Shown: positions 17,873 to 26,540, counted from the first letter of the stretch. The stretch: DNA of 64,000 nt from Uliginosibacterium paludis (GCF_039631355.1 NZ_JBDIVF010000001.1:186001-250000), one strand, 5' to 3'. Program-made: numbers and translations. The notes: generated by a model from the sequence alone, not told the origin.

Positions 17873-17904
17873 AAAAACGGGATGAGGCCTGACGGCCTCA
17901 TCCC
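17873..17904 (-). terminator. Rho-independent terminator of the hpf/terB operon
   Basis: Read on the minus strand, an 11-bp stem (GGGATGAGGCC with GGCCTCATCCC, plus-strand 17879-17904, four-base loop) is followed by a short run of five T (17877-17873). It lies about 120 bases past the end of the TerB-like gene and just upstream of the DedA gene. Confidence 0.75.
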
Positions 17905-18023
17905 CGGGAGTGCCACTCTAGTCCCGTCGGCGGATCGGACAAAGCCCGCCTCGCGGGTTTCATCGTCCCGTTTGCGGAACAATCCCCCACGGCCAGCGGC
18001 CTCCGCCCACAGCAGGGGCATGC

Positions 18024-18452
18024 TCAGGCCATGGCCGGCATATCCATGGCGGGCAATGACTGATCCGCACCCCAGCAACGCAGCACGCTGCGCAGGAAAA
18101 TCGACTCGGCGGGCTCATAGCGGTTGTCGGCACTGAAGATCTCGATGAACAGCGCAATCAGATCGCGCTGCAGCGCGAGCGACTGCACCTCATCGAGCAT
18201 CATCTCCAGCTGCGACGGACGCAGCACGCTGAAATCTCCCGCATCGGCGACCGTCCCCAGCTCACGCAGGTCTGCACACAGCTGCTCGATCACCGCATTG
18301 AAGCCGTCACGGTCCAGCCCCAGCCGGGCAAAGACGCCGCGTCGCTCCAGCATCGAGAGTTCAGACTCGGCCGGAACACCATCGACGGTCACTGCAAGTG
18401 CCAGCAAGCGGGCCACGGCTTCGGGGCTGTCGGTTTCATATCGGGTCATCAT
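18024..18452 (-). CDS. TerB-like (tellurite resistance/DjlA N-terminal fold) protein
   Basis: I place the start at the ATG at 18452 because GGAG lies six bases upstream; an ATG four codons earlier (18464) has no ribosome binding site. The ~142-residue all-helical protein shows the TerB pattern: an acidic 'VDGVPAESELSMLERRGVF' helix pair near the start and 'LFIEIFSADNRYEPAESIFLRSVLRCW' near the end. Two D-G or A-D turns are followed by acidic helices. TerB domains bind metal and occur in stress complexes and co-chaperones. The gene follows the ribosome hibernation-type gene by about 25 bases, suggesting one stress-response transcript. The exact role is unknown. Confidence 0.72.
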   Translation of the reverse strand: MMTRYETDSPEAVARLLALAVTVDGVPAESELSMLERRGVFARLGLDRDGFNAVIEQLCADLRELGTVADAGDFSVLRPSQLEMMLDEVQSLALQRDLIALFIEIFSADNRYEPAESIFLRSVLRCWGADQSLPAMDMPAMA

Positions 18453-18476
18453 GATTTGCTCCATTGCTCAGGGGGA

Positions 18477-18833
18477 TCAGACGGCATGCGCGGAGGCATG
18501 CCCGCTGGCGACCTTGGTGATCTGATGGCGACTGCGATGCGCCACACGCCGGGTCGCGAGATGGCCGGCGACCGACAAGGCGCGATTGACCGCAGCCAAC
18601 TCGTCGGAACTCGTCTCGGTAACCACCAGGGGGGCCTCGTCGCCGAGCACCAGCTGGACCTGACAGCGCGTATCCGCCGCGCCGCGCAGACCCGGCACTT
18701 CTTGCAGACCGACCTGCACCTGGCGCACATGGGCGCGGACGCCGGCCAGCGCGAACTCGGCCCGGCGCTCGATATGACCTATGAGCGCAACATCGAGCGG
18801 CGTACCCGGAATGTTTCTGATGGACAGCTTCAT
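18477..18833 (-). CDS. HPF/RaiA-type ribosome-associated protein
   Basis: The start is the ATG at 18833, behind a strong GGAAGGAGA; the frame is open 15 codons further up, but that part lacks support. The 118-residue protein matches the ribosome hibernation promoting factor/RaiA fold (beta-alpha-beta-beta-beta-alpha), with 'LDVALIGHIERRAEFAL', a central strand region 'CQVQLVLGDEAPLVVTETSSDELAAVNRAL' and a basic C-terminal helix 'GHLATRRVAHR'. The short form would bind the decoding centre and help silence ribosomes under stress. It is more diverged than typical HPF, so it may be a specialised paralogue. It heads the operon with the TerB-like gene and is divergent from the nhaR-like gene. Confidence 0.75.
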   Translation of the reverse strand: MKLSIRNIPGTPLDVALIGHIERRAEFALAGVRAHVRQVQVGLQEVPGLRGAADTRCQVQLVLGDEAPLVVTETSSDELAAVNRALSVAGHLATRRVAHRSRHQITKVASGHASAHAV

Positions 18834-18897
18834 GTCTGGTCTCCTTCCAGCACAACCGGCACTTCCGGCCGGCCTCACAACATCAATTTATGCCGCC

Positions 18898-18914
18898 ATA
18901 TACTTCATGTATAT
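18898..18914. promoter_or_regulatory. Inverted repeat ATATAC-N5-GTATAT in divergent promoter region
   Basis: A perfect 6-5-6 inverted repeat lies in the AT-rich 133-base gap between the divergent hpf-like and nhaR-like genes. The form (ATAC-N5-GTAT) agrees with the T-N11-A dyads bound by LysR-type regulators, so it may be the site through which the nhaR product controls itself and its divergent neighbour. This is inferred from pattern and position only. Confidence 0.45.
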
Positions 18915-18966
18915 TCGCAATAAATTCATATTCACTTCGGTTTTTACGAACAGAAGGAGGCGCAGC

Positions 18967-19902
18967 ATGAACTTCAAGCACCTGTTCTACTTCTGGAAAG
19001 TCGCCAGTTGCGGAGGCGTGACGCGCGCAGCCGAGGCGCTCCACACCACGCCGCAGACACTCTCCGGACAGATCAAGCTGCTGGAAGATCGGATGGGCAA
19101 GGCCCTGTTCCGAAAGGAAGGCCGCAATCTCGTGCTGACCGAGGCGGGCGAGCTGGCGATGAGCTACGCGGAGGAAATCTTTTCGCTTGGCACCGAGCTC
19201 GAGGACATGCTGCGCAGCGATGAAACCGCCGGGCTGCCGATGCGCTTTCGCGTCGGCATGGCTGATGCGCTGCCCAAATCGATCGCGCAGTTTCTGCTGG
19301 AACCCGCGCTGCGTCTGGACATGCCGGTCAGCCTGAGCTGCCATGAGTGGCGGATCGACCGCCTGCTGGCTGAACTCGCGGCACATCGCCTGGACCTCGT
19401 GATTGCCGACAGCCCGATCCCGCCGGGCTTCAGCGTGAAAGCCTGGAGCCACCGCCTGGGCGCCTCACCGATGGCCTTCTTTGCCACCCCGGCGCTGGCG
19501 GCACGCTGTCAGGATCAGTCATTTCCGGCCTGCCTGAATGGCAAGCCGCTGCTCCTGCTCGGCGAAGACTCCGCCGTGCGCGGGCAGTTCGAGCAGTGGG
19601 CGCGAGCACGCCACATCCGCGCGCGGATCGTGGCGGAGTTCGATGACACCGGTCTCATGAAGGCCTTCGGCCGCGCCGGCTGGGGCATTTTCATGGCGCC
19701 GGCGACGATCAGCGACGAGATCTGCCGCAACTATGGCGTGGAGCAGATCGGCAGCACGCCCGACATCGAACAGGCCTATTACGCGATCACCGTGCAGCGC
19801 AAGATCACCCACCCCTGCACCGAAGCCATCATTCAGCGTGCGCGTACCGACCTTTTCGGCGAAGCGGCGGGCGACATCCAGAGCACGCTTCAAATGCCCT
19901 GA
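18967..19902 (+). CDS. nhaR: LysR-family activator, NhaR type
   Basis: The start is the ATG at 18967 behind AGAAGGAGG, giving 311 residues. The N-terminal winged helix ('FKHLFYFWKVASCGGVTRAAEALHTTPQTLSGQIKLLEDRMGK...') and the sensor domain ('VGMADALPKSIAQFLL', 'LDLVIADSPIP', 'GEFDDTGLMKAFG'-like) match NhaR rather than a generic LysR regulator. In Escherichia coli NhaR senses sodium and activates nhaA, osmC and biofilm genes. No nhaA antiporter gene is nearby here; instead the gene is divergent from a hibernation-factor/TerB operon, which it may regulate. No terminator was seen before the convergent LysR gene. Confidence 0.87.
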   Translation: MNFKHLFYFWKVASCGGVTRAAEALHTTPQTLSGQIKLLEDRMGKALFRKEGRNLVLTEAGELAMSYAEEIFSLGTELEDMLRSDETAGLPMRFRVGMADALPKSIAQFLLEPALRLDMPVSLSCHEWRIDRLLAELAAHRLDLVIADSPIPPGFSVKAWSHRLGASPMAFFATPALAARCQDQSFPACLNGKPLLLLGEDSAVRGQFEQWARARHIRARIVAEFDDTGLMKAFGRAGWGIFMAPATISDEICRNYGVEQIGSTPDIEQAYYAITVQRKITHPCTEAIIQRARTDLFGEAAGDIQSTLQMP

Positions 19903-19932
19903 GGAGCGGGCTCGGCGCGGTCGCCCCCGCCT

Positions 19933-20877
19933 TCAATGCACGCAGCGCTCGAGCCCGAGATCGTCGATGACAGGCGCATCCGCCACCGGCGGGCAGTTTC
20001 CGGCCTCGCAGAAAATCCAGTCCCGGAAGCGCCGGGCCAGCGGTGTCAGCGGCACGCCTTCAGGAGTCACGAACCAGTAGGCCCTGCCGTTCGGCAAGGT
20101 CTCGGGGAACAGTTGCACCAGCTTGCCTGAGTCCAGATCCTGCTGACACAGACTCCGCCGCGACAAGGCCACGCCGCGCCCATCCAGCGCGGCCTGCAGC
20201 ACCAGCGCGGAGTCGTTGAAGAACAGTCCTCCCTGAGGCTCCGGCCAGTCCAGTCCGACGCGCTGGAACCATGCGCGCCAGAACTCCCCATCCGAGCGCA
20301 GCAAGGGGCAGCTCTGCAGATCGGCGGCCCGGGTGATGCCTTTTTCACGGACCAGCGCGGGGCTCGCCACCACCAGCATTTCGTCCCGCATCAGAAGCTC
20401 GGCCTGCTGGTCGGCATAGTCTCCGAAACCGAAGCGGATCGCGACATCGACACCGTCGCGCACGAAATCCAGCACACCAGCAGTGCTCACGATGTTGAGC
20501 TCGATATCGGGTTCCTGTTCGATGAAGCGACCGATACGCGGGCCCAGCCAGCGGGCTGCAAACGAAGGCATGGTCGTGACGGTGAGGCGCAGCGGGTTGG
20601 CACGCTGACGCACCCGTGCCAGCGCACTGCCGATCCCGCACAAGGCCTCATTCACCTGCACTGACAGCTCCTGCCCCAGCGGCGTGAGCTGAACGCCTCG
20701 CCCTGCACGCAGGAAAAGGGGGAAACCCAGCAACTCCTCCAGCGCACGGATCTGATGGCTCACCGCGCTGTGCGTCACGCTGAGCTCCCTGGCTGCAGCG
20801 CCAAAGCTGCCCAGCCTCGCAGCTGATTCGAACACTCTCAGCATGCCCAGCGGAGGCAGGCGGCCCGGTGACTCCAT
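19933..20877 (-). CDS. LysR-family regulator, GcvA-like
   Basis: The ATG at 20877 has AAAGGAA upstream and yields 314 residues; an ATG 20 codons upstream is unlikely. The N-terminal helix-turn-helix ('LPPLGMLRVFESAARLGSFGAAARELSVTHSAVSHQIRALEELLG') is the GcvA subgroup signature, followed by a type 2 periplasmic-binding-like sensor domain ('VRDGVDVAIRFG', 'ALDGRGVALSRRSL'). GcvA itself controls the glycine cleavage system, but this large subgroup regulates many pathways. It is divergent from the DUF2917 gene, its likely target, across a ~109-base gap. Confidence 0.87.
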   Translation of the reverse strand: MESPGRLPPLGMLRVFESAARLGSFGAAARELSVTHSAVSHQIRALEELLGFPLFLRAGRGVQLTPLGQELSVQVNEALCGIGSALARVRQRANPLRLTVTTMPSFAARWLGPRIGRFIEQEPDIELNIVSTAGVLDFVRDGVDVAIRFGFGDYADQQAELLMRDEMLVVASPALVREKGITRAADLQSCPLLRSDGEFWRAWFQRVGLDWPEPQGGLFFNDSALVLQAALDGRGVALSRRSLCQQDLDSGKLVQLFPETLPNGRAYWFVTPEGVPLTPLARRFRDWIFCEAGNCPPVADAPVIDDLGLERCVH

Positions 20878-20986
20878 CAATGAATTCCTTTCACATGTCG
20901 TAGAGAAATGCTCGTTTGAAGCATACGCCGCGTGCATACAGAATCAATCCATCGACAGAGCGTTTGCACGCGTGAAGGAGCACAAC

Positions 20987-21268
20987 ATGGAAGCCGGAAT
21001 CCTCTGCGCCAGGCGCGGCAGGCTCTGCATACTGGAGATGGCAGCCGGGCAGCAACTGAAGGTCCTGAGTGGCCGGATATGGCTGACCGAACAGGGGCGC
21101 CCGCGGGACTTCGTGCTGCAGGCGGGAGACACCCACCGCACGCTGGCCACGGGGCGCGTGCTGATCGACGCCGAGCAGCTCGCGCTGCTCGAAACCTGCG
21201 CGCATGAAGCCGCCATCCCTCACACCGAGGCGCTGTATACGCTCGCCCAAAGCGAATCTGACACTTGA
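20987..21268 (+). CDS. DUF2917-type small protein
   Basis: From the ATG at 20987 (GAAGGAG upstream) the gene encodes 93 residues. The core 'GQQLKVLSGRIWLTEQG....DFVLQAGDTHRTLATGRVLIDAEQ' is a small cupin-like beta fold. It matches the DUF2917 family often found beside GcvA-type regulators in betaproteobacteria (family recognised from memory). The function is unknown; a fold of this kind could sense or bind a small ligand. It is divergent from the GcvA-like gene and ends about 110 bases before the cytochrome gene. Confidence 0.72.
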   Translation: MEAGILCARRGRLCILEMAAGQQLKVLSGRIWLTEQGRPRDFVLQAGDTHRTLATGRVLIDAEQLALLETCAHEAAIPHTEALYTLAQSESDT

Positions 21269-21377
21269 GCCGGATTCATCAGGCTCAAATCCGGCACGAG
21301 CCATGACGAATGAAAGCCCCCGACGCGATGAGTCCCCCCTACAATCATGGGCATTCCTTCCACAATGGAGCCCGTCC

Positions 21378-21926
21378 ATGTCCAGCCCCGCAGAATACCG
21401 CCGCAGCCAGATCCTCCTTCACTGGCTGATGTTCATCCTTTTCGCCGTCGCCCTGGTCGCGATCGAATGGCGTGAAGGCGTGCCAAAAGACGAACAGGCC
21501 CTGCGCAACACCCTGCGTGCGGTGCATATCAGCGCTGGTCTGCTGGTTTTCCTGCTGGCCTTCGTGCGCCTGGGTATCCGCCTGACTGCCGGCGCGCCGG
21601 CCATCCTCGGTGATGCGCCATGGCAGCGCGCGAGCGCGCACCTCCTGCACTGGGCGCTCTACCTCATCATGTTCGCCTTGCCCATCAGCGGCGTGGTCTT
21701 CTCGCAGGCTGGCGGCCGTGAAGTCGCCTTCTTCGGCATCGCGCTGCCACAGATGATTGCGCAGAATCCCGATCTGCGAAGCGTAGTGAAGGAATTCCAC
21801 GAATTCATCGGCAATGCCGTCTACTGGCTGGTCGGCATCCATGTGCTGGCCTCGCTGTGGCACCACATCGTGCTGAAAGACGACACCCTGCTCCGCATCC
21901 GTCCGGGCTATCGCGCAAAGTCCTGA
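21378..21926 (+). CDS. cybB: Cytochrome b561 family protein
   Basis: The start is the ATG at 21378 with GGAG upstream, giving 182 residues; the longer upstream frame is not supported. Four hydrophobic helices carry histidines suited to binding two b haems: 'ILLHWLMF', 'AVHISAG', 'LLHWALYL' and 'GIHVLASLWHH'. This is the bacterial CybB-type diheme cytochrome, which oxidises ubiquinol and in E. coli reduces superoxide at the periplasmic side of the inner membrane. It is a single gene with its own terminator. The exact electron acceptor here is unknown. Confidence 0.88.
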   Translation: MSSPAEYRRSQILLHWLMFILFAVALVAIEWREGVPKDEQALRNTLRAVHISAGLLVFLLAFVRLGIRLTAGAPAILGDAPWQRASAHLLHWALYLIMFALPISGVVFSQAGGREVAFFGIALPQMIAQNPDLRSVVKEFHEFIGNAVYWLVGIHVLASLWHHIVLKDDTLLRIRPGYRAKS

Positions 21927-21947
21927 ACAAGGGTCACACAATGAACA

Positions 21948-21980
21948 GGGCGGCTTGCCTTCCGGCAAGCCGCCCTTTTT
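21948..21980 (+). terminator. Rho-independent terminator between cybB and tex
   Basis: GGGCGGCTTGCC (21948-21959) and GGCAAGCCGCCC (21964-21975) form a perfect 12-bp stem with a four-base loop, followed by TTTTT. It lies between convergent genes and ends cybB; the minus-strand tail is not T-rich, so it serves tex less well. Confidence 0.92.
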
Positions 21981-22000
21981 CATGCGCGATCCAGCATGCT

Positions 22001-24328
22001 TCAGCGATGCTTCGCCTTGGCAAAGGCCGCCGCGAAGGCATTGTTCGCAGGCGCTTTTTCCGGGCGCGCGGCCTGCTGCGGTTTGCCGCCACGCGGCACA
22101 TCACGACGTGCTGCCTCACCGGCCGGCTTGCGCACCACCTCGTCCGAGAGACGCATCGAGAGCGCGATGCGCTTGCGCGCCAGATCCACCTCGATCACCT
22201 TCACCTTGACGATGTCACCCGCCTTCACGACCTCGGCCGGATCCTTCACGAAGCGGTTGGAGAGCGCCGAGATGTGCACCAGCCCGTCCTGATGCACGCC
22301 GATGTCGACGAAAGCGCCGAAGGCGGTCACGTTGGTCACCACGCCTTCGAGCAGCATGCCGGCTTCGAGATCCTTCAGCTCTTCCACGCCTTCGCGGAAT
22401 GACGCGGTCTTGAACTCTGGGCGCGGGTCGCGGCCGGGCTTGTCCAGCTCGCGCAAAATGTCTTGCACCGTCGGCAGGCCGAAGCGCTCGTCGGTGTATT
22501 TCTTCGCATCCAGTTGCTTCAGCGTGGCCGAATCGCCAATCAGCTCGCGCGCTTTCTTGCCAATGTCATTGAGCATCTTCTCGACCAGCGGATAGGCTTC
22601 CGGGTGGACGGCCGAAGCGTCCAGCGGGTTGCTGCCATCCGTGATGCGCAGGAAGCCCGCGCACTGCTCGAAGGTCTTGTCGCCCAGACGCGGCACCTTC
22701 TTGAGTGCGGCACGGCTGGCGAAGGCACCATTGGCATCGCGATGGGCGACGATGTTCTGCGCCAGCGTGGAGTTGAGGCCGGAGATGCGCGTGAGCAGCG
22801 CCGCGGAAGCGGTATTCACATCCACGCCCACCGCGTTCACGCAGTCTTCCACCACCGCGTCGAGCGATTTGGCGAGCTTGCTCTGGTTCAGGTCGTGCTG
22901 GTACTGACCGACGCCGATGGCCTTGGGCTCGATCTTCACCAGCTCGGCGAGCGGATCCTGCAGACGCCGAGCGATGGACACCGCGCCACGCAGGCTCACG
23001 TCCAGCTCCGGGAATTCCTTGGCCGCCAGTTCGGAAGCCGAGTACACCGATGCACCAGCTTCCGACACGACGATGCTGGTGACCTTTGCGGGAGCGACGC
23101 GCTTGATCACCTCGCCGGCCAGCTTGTCGGTCTCGCGGCTGGCCGTGCCGTTACCGATGGCGATGAGTTGCACGCCATGCTTCTCGACCAGCTTCGCGAG
23201 CGTATGCAAGGCACCGTCCCAGTCGCGGCGCGGTTCGTGCGGATAGACCGTGACCGTCTCCAGCAGCTTGCCGGTGGCATCCACCACCGCCACTTTCACA
23301 CCGGTGCGGATGCCGGGGTCGAGGCCCATGGTGGTCTTGGCACCCGCCGGTGCGGCGAGCAGCAAGGCTTTCAGGTTCTGGGCAAAGACGCGGATCGCCT
23401 CTTCCTCGGCGCGTTCGCGCAGCTTGCCCATCAGGTCCAGATCCATGGAGAGTGCGAGTTTCACGCTCCAGGTCCAGCGTGCGGTGTCGACCAGCCACTT
23501 GTCCGCCGCGCGCCCCTGATCACGGATGCCCGCGGCAACCATGATCTTGCGCTCGCAGGGATTCGGCTCAGCCGAGCGCGAGCCATCTTCGGGGTCGGAG
23601 TCGAGTGCCAGTTTCACCCGCAGCACGTCTTCGTTGCGGCCCCGGAACAGGGCCAGCGCGCGGTGCGAGGGGATGTTGCCGAGCTTCTCGGAGTAGGCGA
23701 AGTAGTCGCGGAACTTGGCCGCCTCGGGGTCATTCTCCTTGCCCTCGGCCACCGTCACGCGCACCTGGCCGTGCTCACTCACATACTCGCGCAGGCTGCC
23801 GACCAGCTCGGCGTTTTCGGCGAAACGCTCCATCAGGATCTGGCGCGCGCCGTCGAGCACCGCCTTGGCATCGGCAAAACCGGCGTCCACGTTCAGGTAT
23901 TGCGCGGCGACTTCTTCCGGTTTCTGAGTCGGGTCCGCCAAGAGCGCGTCGGCCAGCGGCTCGATGCCGGCCTCGCGGGCGATCTGGGCCTTGGTGCGGC
24001 GCTTCTGCTTGTAGGGCAGGTACAAATCTTCGAGGCGCTGCTTGGATTCGGCGTTCTCCACGTCAGCGCGCAGTTGCGGCGTCAGCTTGCCCTGCTCCTC
24101 GATGCTGGCGAGCACCGCGCTGCGGCGCTCTTCGAGCTCGCGCAGATAGCCCAGGCGCTCTTCCAGCGTGCGCAGCTGGGTGTCGTCCAGCCCACCGGTC
24201 ACTTCCTTGCGGTAGCGGGCGATGAAGGGCACGGTGGCCCCGCCGTCCAGCAGTTCGATGGCGGCAATCACCTGACGCGGCTGGGCGGCAAGTTCGGAGG
24301 CAATGCGGAGTTCGATCGAGGGAAGCAT
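22001..24328 (-). CDS. tex: Transcription accessory protein Tex
   Basis: From the ATG at 24328 the protein has 775 residues, the usual length of Tex. The first 70 codons of the longer frame are rejected because the conserved start is 'MLPSIELRIASEL'. It shows the N-terminal helical domain ('TVPFIARYRKEVTGGLDD'), the YqgF/RNase H-like domain ('TMGLDPGIRTGVKVAVVD'), tandem helix-hairpin-helix motifs ('DVNTASAALLTRISGLNSTLAQNIV') and a C-terminal S1 RNA-binding domain ('GMLLEGVVTNVTAFGAFVDIGVHQDGLVHIS'). A basic tail follows. Tex binds nucleic acids and influences transcription and stress tolerance, including toxin gene expression in pathogens. The ribosome binding site is weak. Confidence 0.94.
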   Translation of the reverse strand: MLPSIELRIASELAAQPRQVIAAIELLDGGATVPFIARYRKEVTGGLDDTQLRTLEERLGYLRELEERRSAVLASIEEQGKLTPQLRADVENAESKQRLEDLYLPYKQKRRTKAQIAREAGIEPLADALLADPTQKPEEVAAQYLNVDAGFADAKAVLDGARQILMERFAENAELVGSLREYVSEHGQVRVTVAEGKENDPEAAKFRDYFAYSEKLGNIPSHRALALFRGRNEDVLRVKLALDSDPEDGSRSAEPNPCERKIMVAAGIRDQGRAADKWLVDTARWTWSVKLALSMDLDLMGKLRERAEEEAIRVFAQNLKALLLAAPAGAKTTMGLDPGIRTGVKVAVVDATGKLLETVTVYPHEPRRDWDGALHTLAKLVEKHGVQLIAIGNGTASRETDKLAGEVIKRVAPAKVTSIVVSEAGASVYSASELAAKEFPELDVSLRGAVSIARRLQDPLAELVKIEPKAIGVGQYQHDLNQSKLAKSLDAVVEDCVNAVGVDVNTASAALLTRISGLNSTLAQNIVAHRDANGAFASRAALKKVPRLGDKTFEQCAGFLRITDGSNPLDASAVHPEAYPLVEKMLNDIGKKARELIGDSATLKQLDAKKYTDERFGLPTVQDILRELDKPGRDPRPEFKTASFREGVEELKDLEAGMLLEGVVTNVTAFGAFVDIGVHQDGLVHISALSNRFVKDPAEVVKAGDIVKVKVIEVDLARKRIALSMRLSDEVVRKPAGEAARRDVPRGGKPQQAARPEKAPANNAFAAAFAKAKHR

Positions 24329-24612
24329 CTGGATGAGTCTGGAACTGAAAACCGGGGCACGACTATGCCTCAAGCCCTGCCTCATCCGCAATGCGCAAAG
24401 CCGGAGTAGCCGGACCTTGACGCCGCTCGTGCATCCGACAACCGGCCAACAGGCTGCGGCCCTCGGCAAAGCATCGCGATGCGCACAGATCGCAAGCGGA
24501 TCCGCCAGATTTCGCAAACCCTGACAAGGGGTCATCACCTGACAATGCGCGAGGCAGCCGGCCCGGGTCCGGGCGTGCTGACCGGATCAGACAAGAATCG
24601 GGGAGACCAGAC

Positions 24613-25932
24613 ATGACAACGCCAGAAAGACATCTCATCAGCCTGCTGCTCTGCGCCGCGCTCGCGGCCTGTGGTGGGGGCGGAAGCAGCAATGACAGCA
24701 GCACGCCGACCGCCACTTCATCCAGCAGCAGCCAGGCTGCCAGCAGTGCGCCGGCAGCGGGGTCCAGCAGCAGCGCAAGCAGCAAGCCCGCCAGCAGCGC
24801 CTCGTCTTCAAGCGTGGCGACTTCTTCGGCAAGCAGCGCGCCGGTGCTCAGCCAGAGCGGCAATCCGGCCTCCGGCGAGCTGAATACCTACACCGTACTG
24901 CTCAGCAGCGCGGGAGACGCTGCCGCCAGACTCGCAGCCGACAAGGCCAAGGCCGACATCATCCTGACCTGGCAGACCAGGGAAGGCGGTTTCTACAAGC
25001 ACATCACCGACAGCAAGGCCGGCGCCGGCACGCTCTACAGCGTGGCGTGGTCCTCCGGCAGCAAGTCCTCGACCTGGCTGGGCGAGAATGGTGTGGATCT
25101 GGGCACCATCGACAACGACGCCACGACCTCGGAGCTCTTCTTCCTGGCCGATGTGTACAAGCGCAGCGGTGACACGAAGTACCGCGACGCCGCCCGCAGG
25201 ACGCTCGACTTCCTGCTGCTGATGCAATATCCCTCGGGCGGTTTCCCGCAGGTCTATCCGGCACGCGCGGGCACCAGCTACTCGAACTACGTCACCTTCA
25301 ATGACGATGCCATGGCGCGCGTGATGCTGGTGCTCGATCAGGTGGCGAAGAAGAGCGCGCCGGTCGACACTCAGGACCTCTTTACCGCAGAGCAGTACTC
25401 GAAGCTTTCGGCAGCCATCGCGAAAGGCATCGACTTCATCCTCAAGTCGCAGATCGTGCAGAGCGGCGTGAAAACGGTGTGGTGCGCCCAGCATGACCCG
25501 GTGACTTACGAGGCAAAAGAAGCCCGCTCCTATGAATGGCCCTCCAAGAGCGGCAAGGAGTCGGTCGGCATCGTGGGCTTCCTGATGAGCCAGCCGCAGA
25601 CGCCGGAAGTGAAGGCTGCCGTGCAGGCCGCGCTGGCCTGGTTCCGCAGCAGCGCGGTGCAGGTCGCCGACACCGCTTATGTGAATCGTCCCTCGGGCAA
25701 CACGGACGACACCTGGAATCCGATCCAGGCAAAGACCGGCAGCGTGATGTGGTACCGCTTCTATGATCTCGACAAGGACACCGGCTTCTTCAGCGGACGC
25801 ACCGCAGCCGAGGGTGGCAAGGGCAAGCAGTACAACATCATGGACATCGAGGCGGAACGCCGTTACGGCTATTCCTGGGGCGGCGCCTATGCGGCCACGC
25901 TGCTGAGCTACGCCAGCTCGGTCGGCTACTGA
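24613..25932 (+). CDS. Pectate lyase, family PL10, lipoprotein with poly-Ser linker
   Basis: The 439-residue protein begins with a signal peptide and lipobox (ALAAC, Cys20), then glycines and a Ser/Ala-rich linker to about residue 85, as in the two PL1 lipoproteins. The catalytic domain is the (alpha/alpha)-toroid of PL10, with 'IILTWQTREGGFYK', 'TIDNDATTSELFFLADVYKRSGD', 'LLLMQYPSGGFPQVYP' and 'VWCAQHDPVTYEAKEARSYEWPS'. PL10 enzymes cut polygalacturonate endo-wise with Ca2+ and release oligogalacturonides. The shared lipobox and linker suggest it works with the PL1 enzymes at the cell surface. It is followed by its own terminator. Confidence 0.92.
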   Translation: MTTPERHLISLLLCAALAACGGGGSSNDSSTPTATSSSSSQAASSAPAAGSSSSASSKPASSASSSSVATSSASSAPVLSQSGNPASGELNTYTVLLSSAGDAAARLAADKAKADIILTWQTREGGFYKHITDSKAGAGTLYSVAWSSGSKSSTWLGENGVDLGTIDNDATTSELFFLADVYKRSGDTKYRDAARRTLDFLLLMQYPSGGFPQVYPARAGTSYSNYVTFNDDAMARVMLVLDQVAKKSAPVDTQDLFTAEQYSKLSAAIAKGIDFILKSQIVQSGVKTVWCAQHDPVTYEAKEARSYEWPSKSGKESVGIVGFLMSQPQTPEVKAAVQAALAWFRSSAVQVADTAYVNRPSGNTDDTWNPIQAKTGSVMWYRFYDLDKDTGFFSGRTAAEGGKGKQYNIMDIEAERRYGYSWGGAYAATLLSYASSVGY

Positions 25933-25955
25933 AGGCTGCCTTCCCGTCGTCCACG

Positions 25956-25986
25956 AAAAAACCGCATCCGGAAGATGCGGTTTTTT
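25956..25986. terminator. Bidirectional terminator between PL10 gene and dps
   Basis: An ACCGCATC/GATGCGGT stem (25961-25968 and 25974-25981, five-base loop) is flanked by A-run and T-run, so it works on both strands and ends the convergent PL10 and dps transcripts. Confidence 0.88.
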
Positions 25987-26042
25987 CGATTGCCGGCGGG
26001 CAAACGCACGCAGCAGGGCCGGATGCTTCCGGCCCCTCGGGC

Positions 26043-26540
26043 TTACTCTTCGAGCAGTACGCGCAGCATCCAGGCGGTTTTCTCGTGCAGGTCCAGGCGC
26101 TGGGTCAGCAGATCCATGGTCGGCTGGTCATTGGCCTTGTCGGCCAGTTCGAGCAGGCCGCGAGCGGTGCGGGCCGTGGCTTCCTGGGCGGCCACCAGCA
26201 GGGCGACCATTTCCATGGCCTTCGGCTCGCCCTTGACCGGCGGAATCGTGGTCAGCTTTTCGTATTCGGCATAGCTGCCCGGCGCCTTCACGCCCAGCGC
26301 GCGGATGCGCTCGGCGATGATGTCCAGCGCGTTCCATTGCTCGGTGTATTGCGCCATGAACATGGTGTGCAGGCTGTTGAACATCGGGCCGGTCACGTTC
26401 CAGTGGAAGTTGTGCGTCATCAGATAGAGGGTAAAGCTGTCGGCCAACAGGCCGGAGAGGCCGGCCGCGATCGCGACGCGATCCTTTTCCGAGATGCCGA
26501 TATCGATCTTGCTCGATGCTGCTGCTTTCTTCGCTTTCAT
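26043..26540 (-). CDS. dps: Dps ferritin-like DNA protection protein
   Basis: This is a 165-residue Dps. The N-terminus is Lys/Ala rich (DNA-binding tail). The ferroxidase residues have the canonical spacing: H46 and H58 ('HNFHWNVTG...LH') and D73 and E77 ('ALDIIAERI'). The protein forms a dodecamer that oxidises Fe2+ with H2O2 and protects DNA in stationary phase or oxidative stress. A GGAG lies well placed before the ATG. The upstream region, rich in A and T, probably holds a stress promoter, but no clear OxyR or sigma-S site was identified. Confidence 0.95.
   Translation of the reverse strand: MKAKKAAASSKIDIGISEKDRVAIAAGLSGLLADSFTLYLMTHNFHWNVTGPMFNSLHTMFMAQYTEQWNALDIIAERIRALGVKAPGSYAEYEKLTTIPPVKGEPKAMEMVALLVAAQEATARTARGLLELADKANDQPTMDLLTQRLDLHEKTAWMLRVLLEE

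Noticed and set aside
22463..24409. 648-codon open frame on the plus strand opposite tex
   Set aside because: It is exactly antisense to the well-conserved tex gene, the translated product has no family character, and long antisense frames are common in high-GC DNA.
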